Shown piece by piece: positions 44,666 through 56,630 of a DNA stretch of 64,000 nt. The position numbers and the translations under genes were made by a program. This DNA is from Spinacia oleracea (Eukaryota > Streptophyta > Magnoliopsida > Caryophyllales > Amaranthaceae). Under the pieces are notes generated by a model. The model saw only the letters and a program-made list of their open reading frames with translations. It had not been told where the DNA came from and searched no databases. The DNA is taken from positions 18,416,247 through 18,480,246 of the forward strand of contig NC_079488.1 of NCBI RefSeq assembly GCF_020520425.1. Direction: 5' to 3'. How positions within the stretch are numbered: the stretch's first letter is position 1; each line of letters opens with the position of its first letter.

Positions 44666-46581
44666 TGCCCCCGCAAGACGGACGGTGGTTCGGTGAGTCC
44701 GATCTTGGTTAACAATACATCAAGCCGAGGTCGGGATAATGGCTTTGTGAGGAAATCTGCCAATTGATCACCGGTAGATACATGAGTGACTCGTAACGCA
44801 CCTTTTTGGACTTGTTCACGGATGAAATGGAATGCAATGGCCAGGTGCTTCATTTTTTAGTGGAAAACCGGATTAGTACTTAGGTAAGTAGCACTAAGGT
44901 TATCACAGTAGATGACAGGAGTGTGTTGTAGACGAACGCCAAGTTCAGTAAGCAAGTTGTGCATCCACATTAACTGGGCTGTGGTGGAAGCAACTGCACG
45001 GTATTCAGCTTCAGTAGAAGAAGTAGCAATAGATCTTTGTTTCTTAGAGCACCAAGTGATGGGTGTTCTACCAAGGAAAACAACGTAGCCCATGGTAGAA
45101 GTGTAGTCATCTCGATCCCCGGCCCAATCAGCATCGGAAAATGCGTGTAAGATAGGAGGGGAGTCTCTAAAAATATTTACTCCCTTGTCAAGAGTGTTAC
45201 TTAGGTACCTCATAAGCCGTTTGAGTGCAGACCAATGGTCGGAAGTAGGGCGATGCATAAACTGCGAGAGTTTGTTCACAGCAAATGCAACGTCCGGGCG
45301 AGTAAGAGTGAGGTATTGCAACCCCCCAACTGCTGCTCTATAGTCTTTGGGTTCCTCAAGAGTAATGCCAGAGCTTGCTGTCAAGTGTTGAGTAATTACC
45401 ATGGGTGTAGGAGATGGTTTAGCATCAAGCATGCCCATGCGTTCAAGCAAGCCGATAATGTATTGAAGTTGACTGAGGAAAAGACCTTGGGAGGTTGGCA
45501 TAACTTCAACACCAAGAAAGTAAGATAAATCACCCAAGACTTTCAAAGAGAACCTGTTTGCAAAATTCTTGATAAACACTTCAAGGTTAGAAGGGTTAGG
45601 GCCAGTAATTATAATGTCATCGACATACACAATAAGATAAATAGGAGTGCTAGGATGATGCAAAATGAATAGGGATATATCTGAGACACATCGTTTGAAA
45701 CCTTGCCCAATCAAATAATTCATCAGTTCCGTATACCAAGCTCGAGGGGCTTGTTTGAGACAATAAATAGCCTTACGGAGCTTACATACATGGGTTGAAA
45801 TTTTTTGATCAATGAAACCCGGAGGTTGAGACATGTATACTTCTTCATGCAAAGTGCCCTGTAAAAAAGCATTGTTAATATCAAGTTGGCGTAGGTGCCA
45901 ATTTTGTGAGACTGCCATGCTAAGGAGAGTGCGAATTGTGGCCGGTTTCACAACCGGACTAAAGGTGTCGGTGTAATCAATTCCCGGTATTTGTTGGAAA
46001 CCCTTAGCAACCAAACGAGCTTTATATCGTTCAAGTACGCCTTTCTTCGTATATTTAATCCGGAAAACCCATTTGCACTTGACAATATTTTTCACAGATT
46101 CTGGAGATGTTAAATCCCAAGTATGAAGTGTCGAAAGAGAGTTGAGCTCTTCCTCCATTGCTTTCCTCCACAAGGGATCTTTTAGTGCTTGAGCTACTGT
46201 CTTCGGAACTGTAGGTTTAGCGTTGGTGGTAGTATTATTTACATACTTGTTATTTGGCTTAAAAATATTATTCTTTGACCTTGTAATAATTCCAGGGGTT
46301 GGGTGAATAGGATTAGTAGTAGGAGATTGGTTTGCGTCAACTTGTGGGATAGATACGTGGGGTTGGGCTTGGGAGGTGTCTTCCATGTGGGACAAACTTG
46401 GATTAATAGATGAGCTATCATGTTGGATAGTGTTAGGAGATGGGTACGTAAAGGAAAGTGGGCTAGAGGATGTTGGGCTTGCATCATGTTGAGAGGGAGA
46501 TAAAGAAGGGGTAAAAGTTTGTGTTGGTGGGTTGTTTGGTGTGGGGGGAGTTGGGGAATCTGGGCCATCAGTTTGGGGCAT
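44635..46581 (-). pseudogene. Copia element 2: reverse transcriptase and RNase H
   Basis: A Pro/Ser/Thr-rich linker leads to RVT_2: CKWVFRIKYTKKGVLERYKAR, QLDINNAFLQGTLHEEVYM, YCLKQAPRAWY, catalytic YVDDIIITG. RNase H shows FSDADWAGDRDDYTS, SSTEAEYRAVA and YCDNLSATYLS. TAA at 44857-44859 follows NPVFH in frame; the remaining 70 or so codons (HLAIAFHFIREQV, DQLADFLTKPLSRPR) are open in the same frame. The upstream integrase is in another frame. Confidence 0.9.
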
Positions 46582-47723
46582 GTGAATAGGATTTTGGAGT
46601 ATAGGGAACTAAGTTGGCACCACAAGTCAGGATGTGGAATTGTAGTGTGTTTGTCCAATTGAATGAGATGAGAATAAGGGAAGTCGGTTTCTACAAATTG
46701 AACGTGACGGGAGGTGTAAACACGATTAGTCGTAGGATCCAAACAATGGTAGGCACTTTGAGTTTTAGAATATCCAATAAAGACACATGGTTTGGATTTC
46801 GGATCAAGTTTGTGAGTGGTGTACGGTTTTAGCCAAGGATAACAAAGACACCCGAAACTGCGTAATTTGAGATAGTTGGGCGGAAATCCAAATAAACAAT
46901 GATGAGGTGAGTTATTTAACAAAGTTGGAGTTGGAAGCCTATTGATCAAATAAGCTGATGTGGAGAAGGCAAAGGACCAAAAGGAAAGGGGAAGTTGAGC
47001 GTGAGACAGTAAAGAAAGCCCAGTTTCGACTATGTGCCGGTGACGTCTTTCGGCAAACCCATTGTGTTCGGGGGTGTGAGGAGGAGATGTTAGGTGTGAA
47101 ACACCATTAATGGTTAGGAAAGAAGCTAGGGCCTCATACTCACCCCCATTATCAGAATATAAAATTTTAATAGGTTTATCAAAAAACTTCTCAATTAAGG
47201 CTTTAAATCGAATAAAAACCGATTTTGTGTCGGATTTATTTTTAAGATGATAAAACCAAATATATCGAGTAAAGTGATCAATGAATATGACATAATATTT
47301 AAATCCATCAAGAGAGTGAACCGGAGAGGTCCATAAATCAGTATAAATAATGTCAAGAGGAGCATGAGAAATTAAAGTAGATTGATAGAAGGGTAGTTTG
47401 TGACTTTTATTGCATTGACAAGCATTACAATTAAAAGACAACGAACTAGAAACATCGAGATTGAAATGAGAAATAATATTTTTAAAAATAGCTAAAGATG
47501 GATGGCCTAGGCGATGATGCCAATTTATTGCCGGAGCTTTGGTAGTGGATAAAGCTAAAATAGTTGAAGGGGATGACCACTCATACACCCCTTGTTTAGT
47601 TGGACCCTTGATAAGATGTGCCCCCGTGAGCCGATCCTTCAAAAGGAAAGAATTATGTGAGAATTCGACAATAAGATTATTTTCACAACATAATTGTGAG
47701 ATGGAAATAATATTACGAGTCAT
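46500..47723 (-). pseudogene. Copia element 2: pre-integrase finger and integrase
   Basis: HHRLGHPSL and CNACQCNKSHK form the HHCC finger. The integrase core has D in YTDLWTSP, D in YSDNGGEYE and E in NGFAERRHRH, followed by the conserved GCLCYPWLKPY and CVFIGYS. It runs out of frame before the RT linker and is shifted from the protease upstream (break near 47720-47800). Confidence 0.88.
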
Positions 47724-48885
47724 GCTAGGAGCACATAAAACATTAGAGAGTTGAATTGTTTTAGACGAAGAGGTAGAAAGGGAGAGGGAATATGGGTAAT
47801 AGGGACACTAGTACCATTACCTATTATAATTTCCTCGGCCCCGTCGTAGGGATGATGAAGAGCAAGGTTAGACAGGTCATGGGTGACATGATGGGTGGCA
47901 CCAGTGTCTAAAAGCCAGGAGGAGGTAGGCATATTGTTTGTAGCAGTTGCAACATGAGCTTGCGGTGGATTTGTTGGAGCATTTTGCGGAGTGAGGGTTG
48001 GCTTGGCAGAAGGAAATTTCTGTTGGAAGATAGGGCAACGATACAAAGAGTGTCCATGTGTGTGACACCACTGACACCTCCCTTGGCACCCTTGGCCTTT
48101 AGGTTTGTCACTAGTTGAATGCTTTTTGTAGGTGTTCCCTGTCTTGGAATAGGTATTGTAGTGACGGTTGGTGTTGTCATTAGGGGAAGGCGGGTGGGTA
48201 AAGGGACGGGTGGATGTAGCATGAATAGAAGTCGGCAGCGGAGAGAGAGGAGTAACAGTACTTAAACTTAGTTCTTTGAGGAGCAATTTTTCATGCAATT
48301 CATCAAAAGTAATAAGGGAGTCCCTGTCATTGACAGAATCAATAACACCCTGGTAGTTGGGAGTTGGGATCTTGGATACCCTCAAGCACCCGTTCGATTA
48401 AATCATCAGGTTTGTATGGTTCACCGAGAACAGCAAGTTGATCTGCACAAACTCGAATAGCATTCATATAATCAGGGATACTCTGCGTACCTTTGGTTAT
48501 GGACTTAAGATTTGCTTTCACCAGTTTGGCATGCCCCCGAGTATGCCGAGCAAATGTGTGAGCCAGGATATCCCAAGCTTCTCTAGCCGTGGTGGCTCTA
48601 GAGACGAGAGGACTAATACTACATTCAAGTGTACCAAGCAAAGCACCAAATAACAACTTATCTTGTCTGATCCACGTAGAGTGAGCCGGATTGGGAGATG
48701 TTGTGTTATCTTCGGTGATCGTGGCTGCTGGAAGAGGATGTGTACCATCAAGAAAGTTGAATAGTCCATGATCGACGAGAATGGCCTCCAGTTGAAGCTT
48801 CCAGGGGAGGTAATTAGTGTTGGTAAGCTTGATAATGTTCGTCAGATTGACGATGATGAGAGGTGAGGCCGGTTGAGCGTCGTCA
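47720..48885 (-). pseudogene. Copia element 2: gag and protease
   Basis: Gag codons are readable almost from the 5' junction (NLTNIIKLTNTNYLPWKLQL), through AREAWDILAHTFARH and SIPDYMNAIR, to DPN near 48360, where a frameshift occurs. The next frame has YQGVIDSVNDRDSLITFDEL, a Cys/His knuckle (CQGRCQWCHTHGHSLYRC) and the protease motif WLLDTGATHHVTHDL. No start codon or leader remains upstream because of the LTR-gag deletion. Confidence 0.88.
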
Positions 48886-48905
48886 TATTATTCTCTTCAA
48901 TAAGA

Positions 48906-49440
48906 TATGACACTCTGCAACTAAAAATGTATGTTCTTTTCTTTACAAACACAAATCGTCATGCAAATAACTTCTACTCTCAGAAGGGCCACCAAATTGG
49001 AAGGCAAGAGCCGATATCACTGAAAATAAACGGAGACACGCTCTCTTCAAAAACAAAAGCATAACATCTACAACTATTGTACTAGAATAAATGCTATAAT
49101 TAGCTCAAATATGGTATATTCATACAAATGAACAAACTCAACAATGCCATCAAATACAATCACAAATGAATTCAATATCAGTAGCCAAACTAAAGCATGC
49201 TTTTGATAGGTTTAAAAAGCACATATTCTACTACCCCAATGAAGCAAAGAAGTTTTCATGTTTCTATGGTTCCTGTATTATGAACCTAACAAAGTGTGAT
49301 GGATGCAAGGGATCAAAATATGAAAGTAAGGAATCAAAGGTAACAAAGGCCCTCACCAGAACCATGCATAGAATATTACTCGACTAAAAGAAATACATCA
49401 CACAAGTTGGACACTCACGCATGCAATTGGATATCTCACT
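48906..49440. other. Non-coding stretch between copia element 2 and the chromovirus
   Basis: No gene or TE end recognised. Sequence resumes directly after the ATAAG duplication. Confidence 0.45.
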
Positions 49441-49748
49441 TGGATATCTCACTGAGATGAACTCGCTTCCCTTCACCTGAAACACAGACCAAATAATACT
49501 CCACAAGACAGACCCAAATAGAAGAAGATAGCTTTGATTTCAGAATTGCTCAAAGAGTGCAGTCATAAAAAATAGTAGCTTGAGGCTACAACTCTCAAAG
49601 GTAGTAACTTTAGGTTACAACTCTCAAAATGACTACACAAAATACAAGCTACCCTTCTCTTCCTTTTCTTTTCCTATTTATACAAGCAGATGCAAGTACA
49701 CTTTAATTAATGCTAGCTGTTGCTGTTTTTTGTCAGGTACTGCCAACA
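49441..49748 (-). repeat. 3' LTR of the chromovirus (outer end uncertain)
   Basis: Inner edge at 49748 (TGTTGGCAGTACCTGAC in element sense), preceded by the purine tract AGGTGGAGCAGAAG. A TATA box, TTGTATAAATAGG, is present. The outer edge lies somewhere near 49440-49460, where TGAGATATCCAA is duplicated; no target duplication can be checked. Confidence 0.6.
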
Positions 49749-49763
49749 ACTTCTGCTCCACCT

Positions 49764-50768
49764 TTAGCTGCGTTGTTGTGGTTGTTTTCCCTCACTTTGC
49801 TGCGCCTGCTGGGTCTGGTTTGGTGTAGCTTTTGTGTCCATTACATCACCCCGCTCCCAAAGAAACACCTTGTCCTCAAGGTGGAAGCTCGGAAACCGAT
49901 CAGCAATCATGGATGCCTCCTCCCAAGTGGCTTCAAAAACAGGCAGGCCCTTCCATTTGATCAGCACTGTTTTCCCTTTGCCCTCACTGTGACGGACATC
50001 CAACAACTCTTCTGGCTCTACCAGAAGTTCGAGCTAAGCTGTCAACTGGTCTGGGAGTGTGGCAGCAGCTATGTGAGCACCCACCGCCCTCTTTAATTGT
50101 GAAACATGAAAGACGTGATGGATCTTGCTGGTAGGGGGTAACTCTAGTTTGTAAGCAACTTCCTCCAATTTTCTGAATTACTTCATAGGGGCCATAGAAG
50201 ACAACTTTTCATTTGGCTTCTTTGCCAAAGACCTTTGTCGATAAGGCTGTAATTTGAGGAAAACCATACCTCCAATGTCATATTTTTCATCTCTCCTTTT
50301 GTTATCTGCATTTTGCTTCATTGTTTGTTGGGCTCGCATAAGATTGAATTTCAGTTCATCAAGGATTCCATCTCTCTCCCGTATTAATTCATCCAGACTA
50401 TCCACTGGAGTTTTCCCTGCACCAATTTTCAGCAACCTTGGGGGGTCTCGGCCATACACCACTTTGAAAGGGGTCATTGACATATGCAGTGAGGTATTGT
50501 ACGAGTATTTGGCCCAAGTCAGCCACTTGGCCCATTCCCTTGGTTTTTCCCCTGCAAAACACCTTAGGTAAGTCTCCAAACCCTTGTTTACATTCTCCGA
50601 TTGGCCATCAGTTTGGTGGTGGTATGAAGTACTACGCTTTAGATTGGTGCCTTGGAGTTTGAACAACTCACGCCAAAAAATACTCAGGAAGACCCTATCT
50701 CTGTCCGACACGATGGAGGAAGGGAAACCGTGCAGCCCCACGACTTCCTTGATGAATGCATTAGCCAC
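49764..50768 (-). pseudogene. Chromovirus integrase core, GPY region and chromodomain
   Basis: Integrase second and third catalytic residues are visible: D in SIVSDRDRVF and E in DGQSENVNKGLE. After PNEKLSS a frameshift near 50195 leads to the GPY-like region (FYGPYEVIQKIGG, HHVFHVSQLKRAVG). An in-frame TAG occurs near 50036, then the chromodomain LLDVRHSEGKGKTVLIKWKG with WKG and WEE, and a Gln-rich end. Chromodomains steer such elements to particular histone marks. Confidence 0.85.
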
Positions 50769-52688
50769 TTTGAGCGCCGTGAAAGGGTGTTTCAGCCCTA
50801 CGAAGTGAGCATACTTGTGTCTATCCCTTTCGAAGGTGGAAGACCTTCAATGAAGTCCATAGTGATGTCTTCCCACACCTCAGATGGTACTGGTAAGGGT
50901 TGTAGTAGTCCCGCGGGATGCTGTTGCGAATGTTTGTTCCGCTGACACACTACACATTCCCTAATATACTGTGCCACTTTCTTCCTCATGCCTTGCCAAA
51001 ACCACTTCGAGGCCAAGCGGAGGTAAGTTTTCACTTCACCCGAGTGCCCACCTGTGGGAGTGTCATGATACTCTCGTAGCAGAACAGGTATGAAGGTGGA
51101 TGTTTTAGACAACACCATTCGGCCCTTAAACAACAGCCTCCCCCCATCAAGAGTGAACCCAGGAAGCTGTTCGCCTTCCACAAGCTCCTGCCTCAGTTTT
51201 GCTAACCCCTTATCTTGCCTCACCTCCTCTTCCAACTCCTCCCAAACTATCCTCTGCGAAGTTATGGATGCCCCAAGTTCGAAGGTCCCCAACTCTAACT
51301 CTCCACCCCCCTTTCTAGATAGTGCATCAGCAACACGATTTGCTGACCCGGGCTTGTATTGTATCACGAAATCAAAACCAATGAGCTTGCGAACCCACTT
51401 TTGATAATCGGCTCCGATTTCTCTTTGTTGTGTGATATATTTCAGACTTTGTTGATCTGTACGGATGATGAAGTGCCTACCCAACAAATAGTGCTTCCAC
51501 TTCTCTACTGCCAAACAAACATCCATTAATTCTTTCTCATATATCGACTTCCCCCTTGCGCGTGGGCCTAACACACGACTATAGAATGCAATGGGCCTAT
51601 TGTCTTGCATCAACACTGCTCCTAGCCCATACCCGGATGCGTCCATCTCAAGTACAAACTCCCTGTGGAAGTTTGGCATGGTCAAAACAGGTGCCTCGGA
51701 CATGGCTTTCTTCAATCTGTCAAACGCATTGGTAGCCTCCTCAGACCACCCAAAACAGTCTTTACGGAGTTGGTCCGTGAGTGGTTGAGCAATCTGAGCG
51801 TAGTTGGCTACAAACTTCCTATAGTATCCCGTCAAGCCCAAGAACCCACGGAGCTCCCGCAAGTTCCTGGGTACGGACCATTCTCTCATGGCATGGACCT
51901 TTTCTTGGTCAACAGCCACACCATGTCGTGAGATAATATGCCCAAGGTAAGCTATCCTTTCACGCCCAAACTCACACTTCTTCTGATTAGCAAACAACTG
52001 GTGTTTTTCTAGGAGTGAAAACACCAATTTCATGTGTTGTTTATGATCTGTTTCACATTGACTATACACCAAAATGTCATCAAAAAAACACCAAAACGAA
52101 TTTCCTTAAATATGCACGAAATACCTCATTCATTAGGGATTGAAACGTTGCCAGTGCGTTGGTAAGCCCAAACGGCATCACAAGGAATTCATAATGCCCA
52201 TCATGAGTACGGAAAGCTGTCTTGTGAGTGTCTTCCGGCCTCACGCGAATTTGGTGGCAGCCGGCCCGTAGGTCCAACTTTGAGAATAACCGGGCTCCAT
52301 GTAACTCGTCTAGCAACTCGTCGATGACCGGAATGGGGTATTTATCCGGCACCGTCTCCTTATTCAAGGCCCTATAATCCACACAAAAACGCCACGAGCC
52401 GTCCTTCTTCACTAGTAGTACCGGGCTCGAGAAAGGACTAGTAGAGGGTCTTATAATGCCTGTCTCCAACATCTCCCCAATCAACCTTTCAATCTCATCT
52501 TTCTGCACTTGTGGATATCGGTATGGCCGTACCCCTACCGGGTTACTGCCATCCTTCATGATGATAGCGTGCTCGTGATCTCGGGTGGGTGGCAGCCCCT
52601 TAGGCTCTGCAAATATCCCCTGAAACTCATCCATCACCTCCCTCAGAAAACCAGGTACTGTCGGCTCCCCATCCTTCCTATCCTCCAT
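50769..52688 (-). pseudogene. Chromovirus reverse transcriptase, RNase H and integrase zinc finger
   Basis: RT runs from [51 protein letters not shown] and [17 protein letters not shown] to the catalytic box near 52075-52090. There a T-run has gained a base (seven T's), so the FFDD box is frame-shifted. RNase H (VLEMDASGYGLGAVL, RTDQQSLKYI) and the integrase finger (REYHDTPTGGHSG ... CVVCQRNK) follow. After FIEGLPPSKG about 30 bp near the first integrase D are lost and the frame changes. Confidence 0.88.
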
Positions 52689-52710
52689 TTGATTAAGCTT
52701 AAGTAGTATG

Positions 52711-54137
52711 TGTTAGGTTATGATACATATGATATTACATAAATCATGCGGAAACAACCATTAACCCAGGATTACATATTATTTACACATAATCATATAG
52801 CATAATTTAGATGCATACTCTTTGTTGCGTGCCCTCCCTAGCTGCGCCCGAACCGAGCAAGAACAAGTCTTTAGGACTCCAAGTGTCGTCCCTCCGTAGA
52901 TAGTCCACAGCACGTCCGGATCCGCCTTAAGATTGACCAACTAGAATCGCCCTTAAGGTACTAGAATTTTCGGCACTTTTGAGCAAGACGTGTGGCTGAA
53001 TTTTTCTCTCAAAAACTCACTTTGAATACTTTTAAACTCGTTATAAATTGTGAACCCAGGCCACATATTTATAGGGTTATGGAAAGGGAATTGGAATCCT
53101 ATTCAGATACAAATTAATTAAACCTAGAATCCTACAAGAACTCTAATTTAATTAATTTATCAAATAGAATTAGGAATTTAATCATTAACCGAACTCTGCA
53201 CGTTTTAGGAGACGTGCACGAACACAAACACTTACGCACACACACACGGCAGCCTCGATGGGCCGCCCATGCGTGCGTGCGAGCAGCATCCCACGCAGCG
53301 AGGCCTGCGCGAGCCACAAGCCCACGCAAGCATCCGCGCGCGCTGCGCGCGCTGTGCGCGCTGCCACGGCCTGCTGGGCCTGGCCTTGCGCTGGGCCTGG
53401 CGTGGCTGTTTGTGTGGCGCGCTTGGCTTGCTGGGCGATGGCCTGGCTTCGTGCTGGGCCCTCGTCCGGCAGGCTTCGTCCGATGCTTATTCGTACGATA
53501 CGCTTCCGATTAAATTTCCGATTCCGGAATTCATTTCCGATACGAACAATATTTAATATTTCCGATTCCGGAATTAATTTCCGTTTCGAACAAATATTTA
53601 ATATTTCCGTTTCCGGAATTATTTTCCGATTCCGGTAATATTTCCGATTCTGACAATATTTCCGTTTCCGGCAATATTTCCGATTCTGGTAATATTTCCA
53701 TTTCCGATAATATTTTCCGATACGTAACATGTTTCCGTTTCCGGCAACATCTACGACTTGGATAATATTTATATTTCCGATACGATCCATATTTCCGTTT
53801 CCGGTAATATCATCGTTTCCGGAGTATTCATTTCTTGCCTGTGACGATCTCAGCTCCCACTGAAACCAAGATCCGTCGATTCCGAATATCCATAGATAGA
53901 GTATTTAATGCCATTAAATACTTGATCCATTTACGTACTATTTGTGTGACCCTACGGGTTCAGTCAAGAGTAAGCTGTGGATTAATATCATTAATTCCAC
54001 TTGAACTGAAGCGGCCTCTAGCTAGGCATTCAGCTCACTTGATCTCACTGAATTATTAACTTGTTAATTAATACTGAACCGCATTTATTAGACTTATCAT
54101 AGAATGCATATTTGGACCAAGGGCATTATTTCCTTCA
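52711..54137 (-). repeat. 3' LTR of copia element 3
   Basis: In element sense TGAAGGAAATAATGCCC to CATAACCTAACA. Contains a dense array of TTTCCG/CGGAAA motifs (53505-53822) and a GC-rich, CpG-dense block (53255-53480). The purine tract AAGTGGGAGAC lies just inside it. Confidence 0.95.
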
Positions 54138-55002
54138 GTCTCCCACTTGTCCTTAGGGACAAGTGTGCATTTCCTAATTCCTTTGTCGCTCGATGCTTGC
54201 TCTTGAACATAAGGTAAGAGCTGTCATCCTTATTATGTCCAGAGGTGTTCCTCGGTTTCAGAGTTCAACTGATCAAATAAACAGATAATCATAGCCTATG
54301 ATTCATCCGAGCACGGCCATGCATTTCACAGTTTCTAGCTCTCCGAGTGGCCTTGTACAACTTTTAAGCATCTCATCCCGAACTATGGGAGGACAATCCC
54401 AATCTTGCGATCTTGAGATTAGACTTCGTTTGATAGGTGATTACCTGAGCGTTGCCTTTATAGCCTCCTTTTACGGTGCGACGGTTGGTCAACGTCAAAG
54501 CAACCAGTTCTCAAACAAGTAATCTCAAATCACTCAGGTATTGAGGATTTAGTGTCTAATAATTTAATGAAATTTACTTATGACAGATTTTCATCTCTTA
54601 CAGTAAAGTTTCATAGGTCTTGTCCGATACTAGTCTTCCCAAAGTAAGTATCTATGCAAATGATTATAACATTGCCATGTCCACATAGTTCAAGAAACAG
54701 AACTACTAGTCATCTTGCATTCTAATCGTCTAACGTTTTCTATGCGTCCAATTTTATAGAAAACTCCGACTAGGGACCATTTTCAACCTTTGACATTCAA
54801 GTTCACTTGATAGACATTTCTTAGTCACAGGACTGGTCCTGACAGTCTATCTTGAATATATCGTCAAATTGAAGGGACTCATCATTTAATAAACCACAAA
54901 TTAAATGGAAAAATGAATTCTTTTCATTTATTGTGAATGATTAACCAAAAAATGTTTTACAAAGATTTAAACTCTAAAACTTTAAAACATTAAACAGAGA
55001 CA
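54138..55002 (-). other. 3' untranslated region of copia element 3
   Basis: About 0.87 kb between the RNase H stop and the 3' LTR; no ORF of note. The polypurine tract is at the left edge. Confidence 0.7.
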
Positions 55003-56630
55003 TCAAAGCCATTCTCCAATATGCTTGATTCCCATAGCTGCAGTGTGCGAGTTGTGCTTCGCCTGCGGCAGAGGTTTAGTTAATGGATCTGATATGTTGT
55101 CATCAGTTCCAATTTTGCTTATCTCGACTTCTTTTCTTTCAACGAACTCTCGTAGAAGGTGAAATCTACGAAGTACATGCTTGACTCTCTGGTGGTGTCT
55201 AGGCTCTTTTGCCTGTGCAATAGCTCCGTTATTGTCACAATACAGGGCTATTGGTCCTTTAATGGAGGGGACTACACCAAGTTCACCTATGAACTTCCTT
55301 AGCCATATAGCTTCCTTTGCTGCTTCATGTGCAGCAATGTACTCCGCTTCAGTTGTAGAATCCGCAATGGTGCTTTGCTTAGCACTTTTCCAGCTTACTG
55401 CTCCTCCGTTGAGGCAGAAGACAAACCCAGACTGTGATCTGAAATCATCTTTGTCGGTTTGGAAACTTGCGTCCGTATAGCCTTTAACAATTAATTCATC
55501 ATCTCCACCATAGACCAGGAAGTCATCTTTGTGCCTTTTCAGGTACTTCAGAATGTTCTTGGCAGCAGTCCAATGCGCCTCTCCTGGGTCTGACTGGTAT
55601 CTGCTCGTAGCACTGAGTGCGTACGCAACATCCGGGCGTGTACATATCATAGCATACATTATTGAACCAATTAATGATGCATATGGAATCCCATTCATTC
55701 GTCTACGCTCATCAAGTGTTTTTGGGCACTGAGTCTTGCTTAGAGTCATTCCATGAGACATGGGTAGGTAGCCTCGCTTGGAGTCCGCCATCTTGAACCT
55801 ATCAAGCACCTTATTGATATAAGTGCTTTGACTAAGTCCAATCATCTTTTTAGATCTATCTCTGTAAATCTTGATGCCCAATATGTACTTTGCTTCTCCT
55901 AGATCCTTCATCGAAAAACATTTCCCAAGCCAAATATTGACAGAGTTCAACATTGGAATGTCATTTCCGATAAGCAATATGTCGTCGACATATAATACTA
56001 GGAAAGCAATTTTGCTCCCACTGACCTTCTTGTATACACAAGATTCGTCTGCGTTCTTGATGAAACCAAAGTCACTGACTGCTTCATCAAAACGTAGATT
56101 GACTTCTTTAGCTTGCATACCTTTTTAGCATTCTTTGGATCCTCAAAACCTTCAGGCTGTGTCATAAACACAGTTTCTGTTAAAACGCCGTTTAAGAAAG
56201 CAGTTTTGACATCCATCTGCCATATTTCGTAATCGTAATATGCAGCGATTGCTAACATTATCCGAATAGACTTTAGCATTGCAACTGGTGAAAAGGTTTC
56301 ATCGTAATCCACACCGTGGACTTGCCTGTAACCTTTTGCAACCAATCTAGCTTTGAAAACTTCAAGTTTCCCATCCTTGTCCTTTTTCAGTTTGAAAACC
56401 CATTTGCTTCCAATGGCTTGGTAGCCATCTAGCAAATCGACCAAATCCCATACTTGGTTTTCAGACATGGAGTCTAATTCAGATTGCATGGCTTCTTGCC
56501 ATTGCTTGGAGCTAGGGCTCGTCATAGCTTGTTTGTAAGTCGCAGGTTCATCACTTTCAAGTAATAGAACGTCATAGCTCTCGTTCGTCAAAATACCTAA
56601 GTACCTTTCCGGTTGAGATCTATATCTTTG
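55003..56630 (-). pseudogene. Copia element 3: reverse transcriptase and RNase H
   Basis: Continues in the same frame as gag-integrase after TAG (56631-56633). RT motifs: [39 protein letters not shown]. Near 56090-56105 the frame changes because a segment that should encode the GLKQASRSW-type motif is missing. The rest reads RFDEAVSDFGF, catalytic YVDDILLIGND, then RNase H (YTDASFQTDKDDFRSQSG, DSTTEAEYIAA, CDNNGAIAQA) to GIKHIGEWL. Confidence 0.92.

Larger units (their letters stand above)
44392..48900 (-). mobile_element. Ty1/copia element 2 (Ale/Retrofit-like), 5' LTR almost gone
   Basis: Flanked by ATAAG (44387-44391, 48901-48905). The 3' LTR is complete (44392-44665; in element sense TGAAGAGAATAATAT to CATTCTTACA). 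At the 5' end only the first 15 bp of the LTR (48886-48900) remain, fused directly to gag. The coding region is complete in order but broken by frameshifts. Motifs DINNAFLQG and YVDDIIITG and the short LTR suggest the Ale/Retrofit lineage, by inference. Confidence 0.9.

Noticed and set aside
37702..48905. Same ATAAG duplication at the DUF26 solo LTR and at copia element 2
   Set aside because: The LTR sequences are unrelated; a 5-bp AT-rich match is expected by chance.
53185..53790. 201-codon reverse-strand ORF, also present at 62214-62819 in the other LTR
   Set aside because: It lies wholly in the LTR and its sequence (NRKYYRNRK-type repeats) follows from the TTTCCG array. Conservation reflects the two LTRs being near-identical copies.
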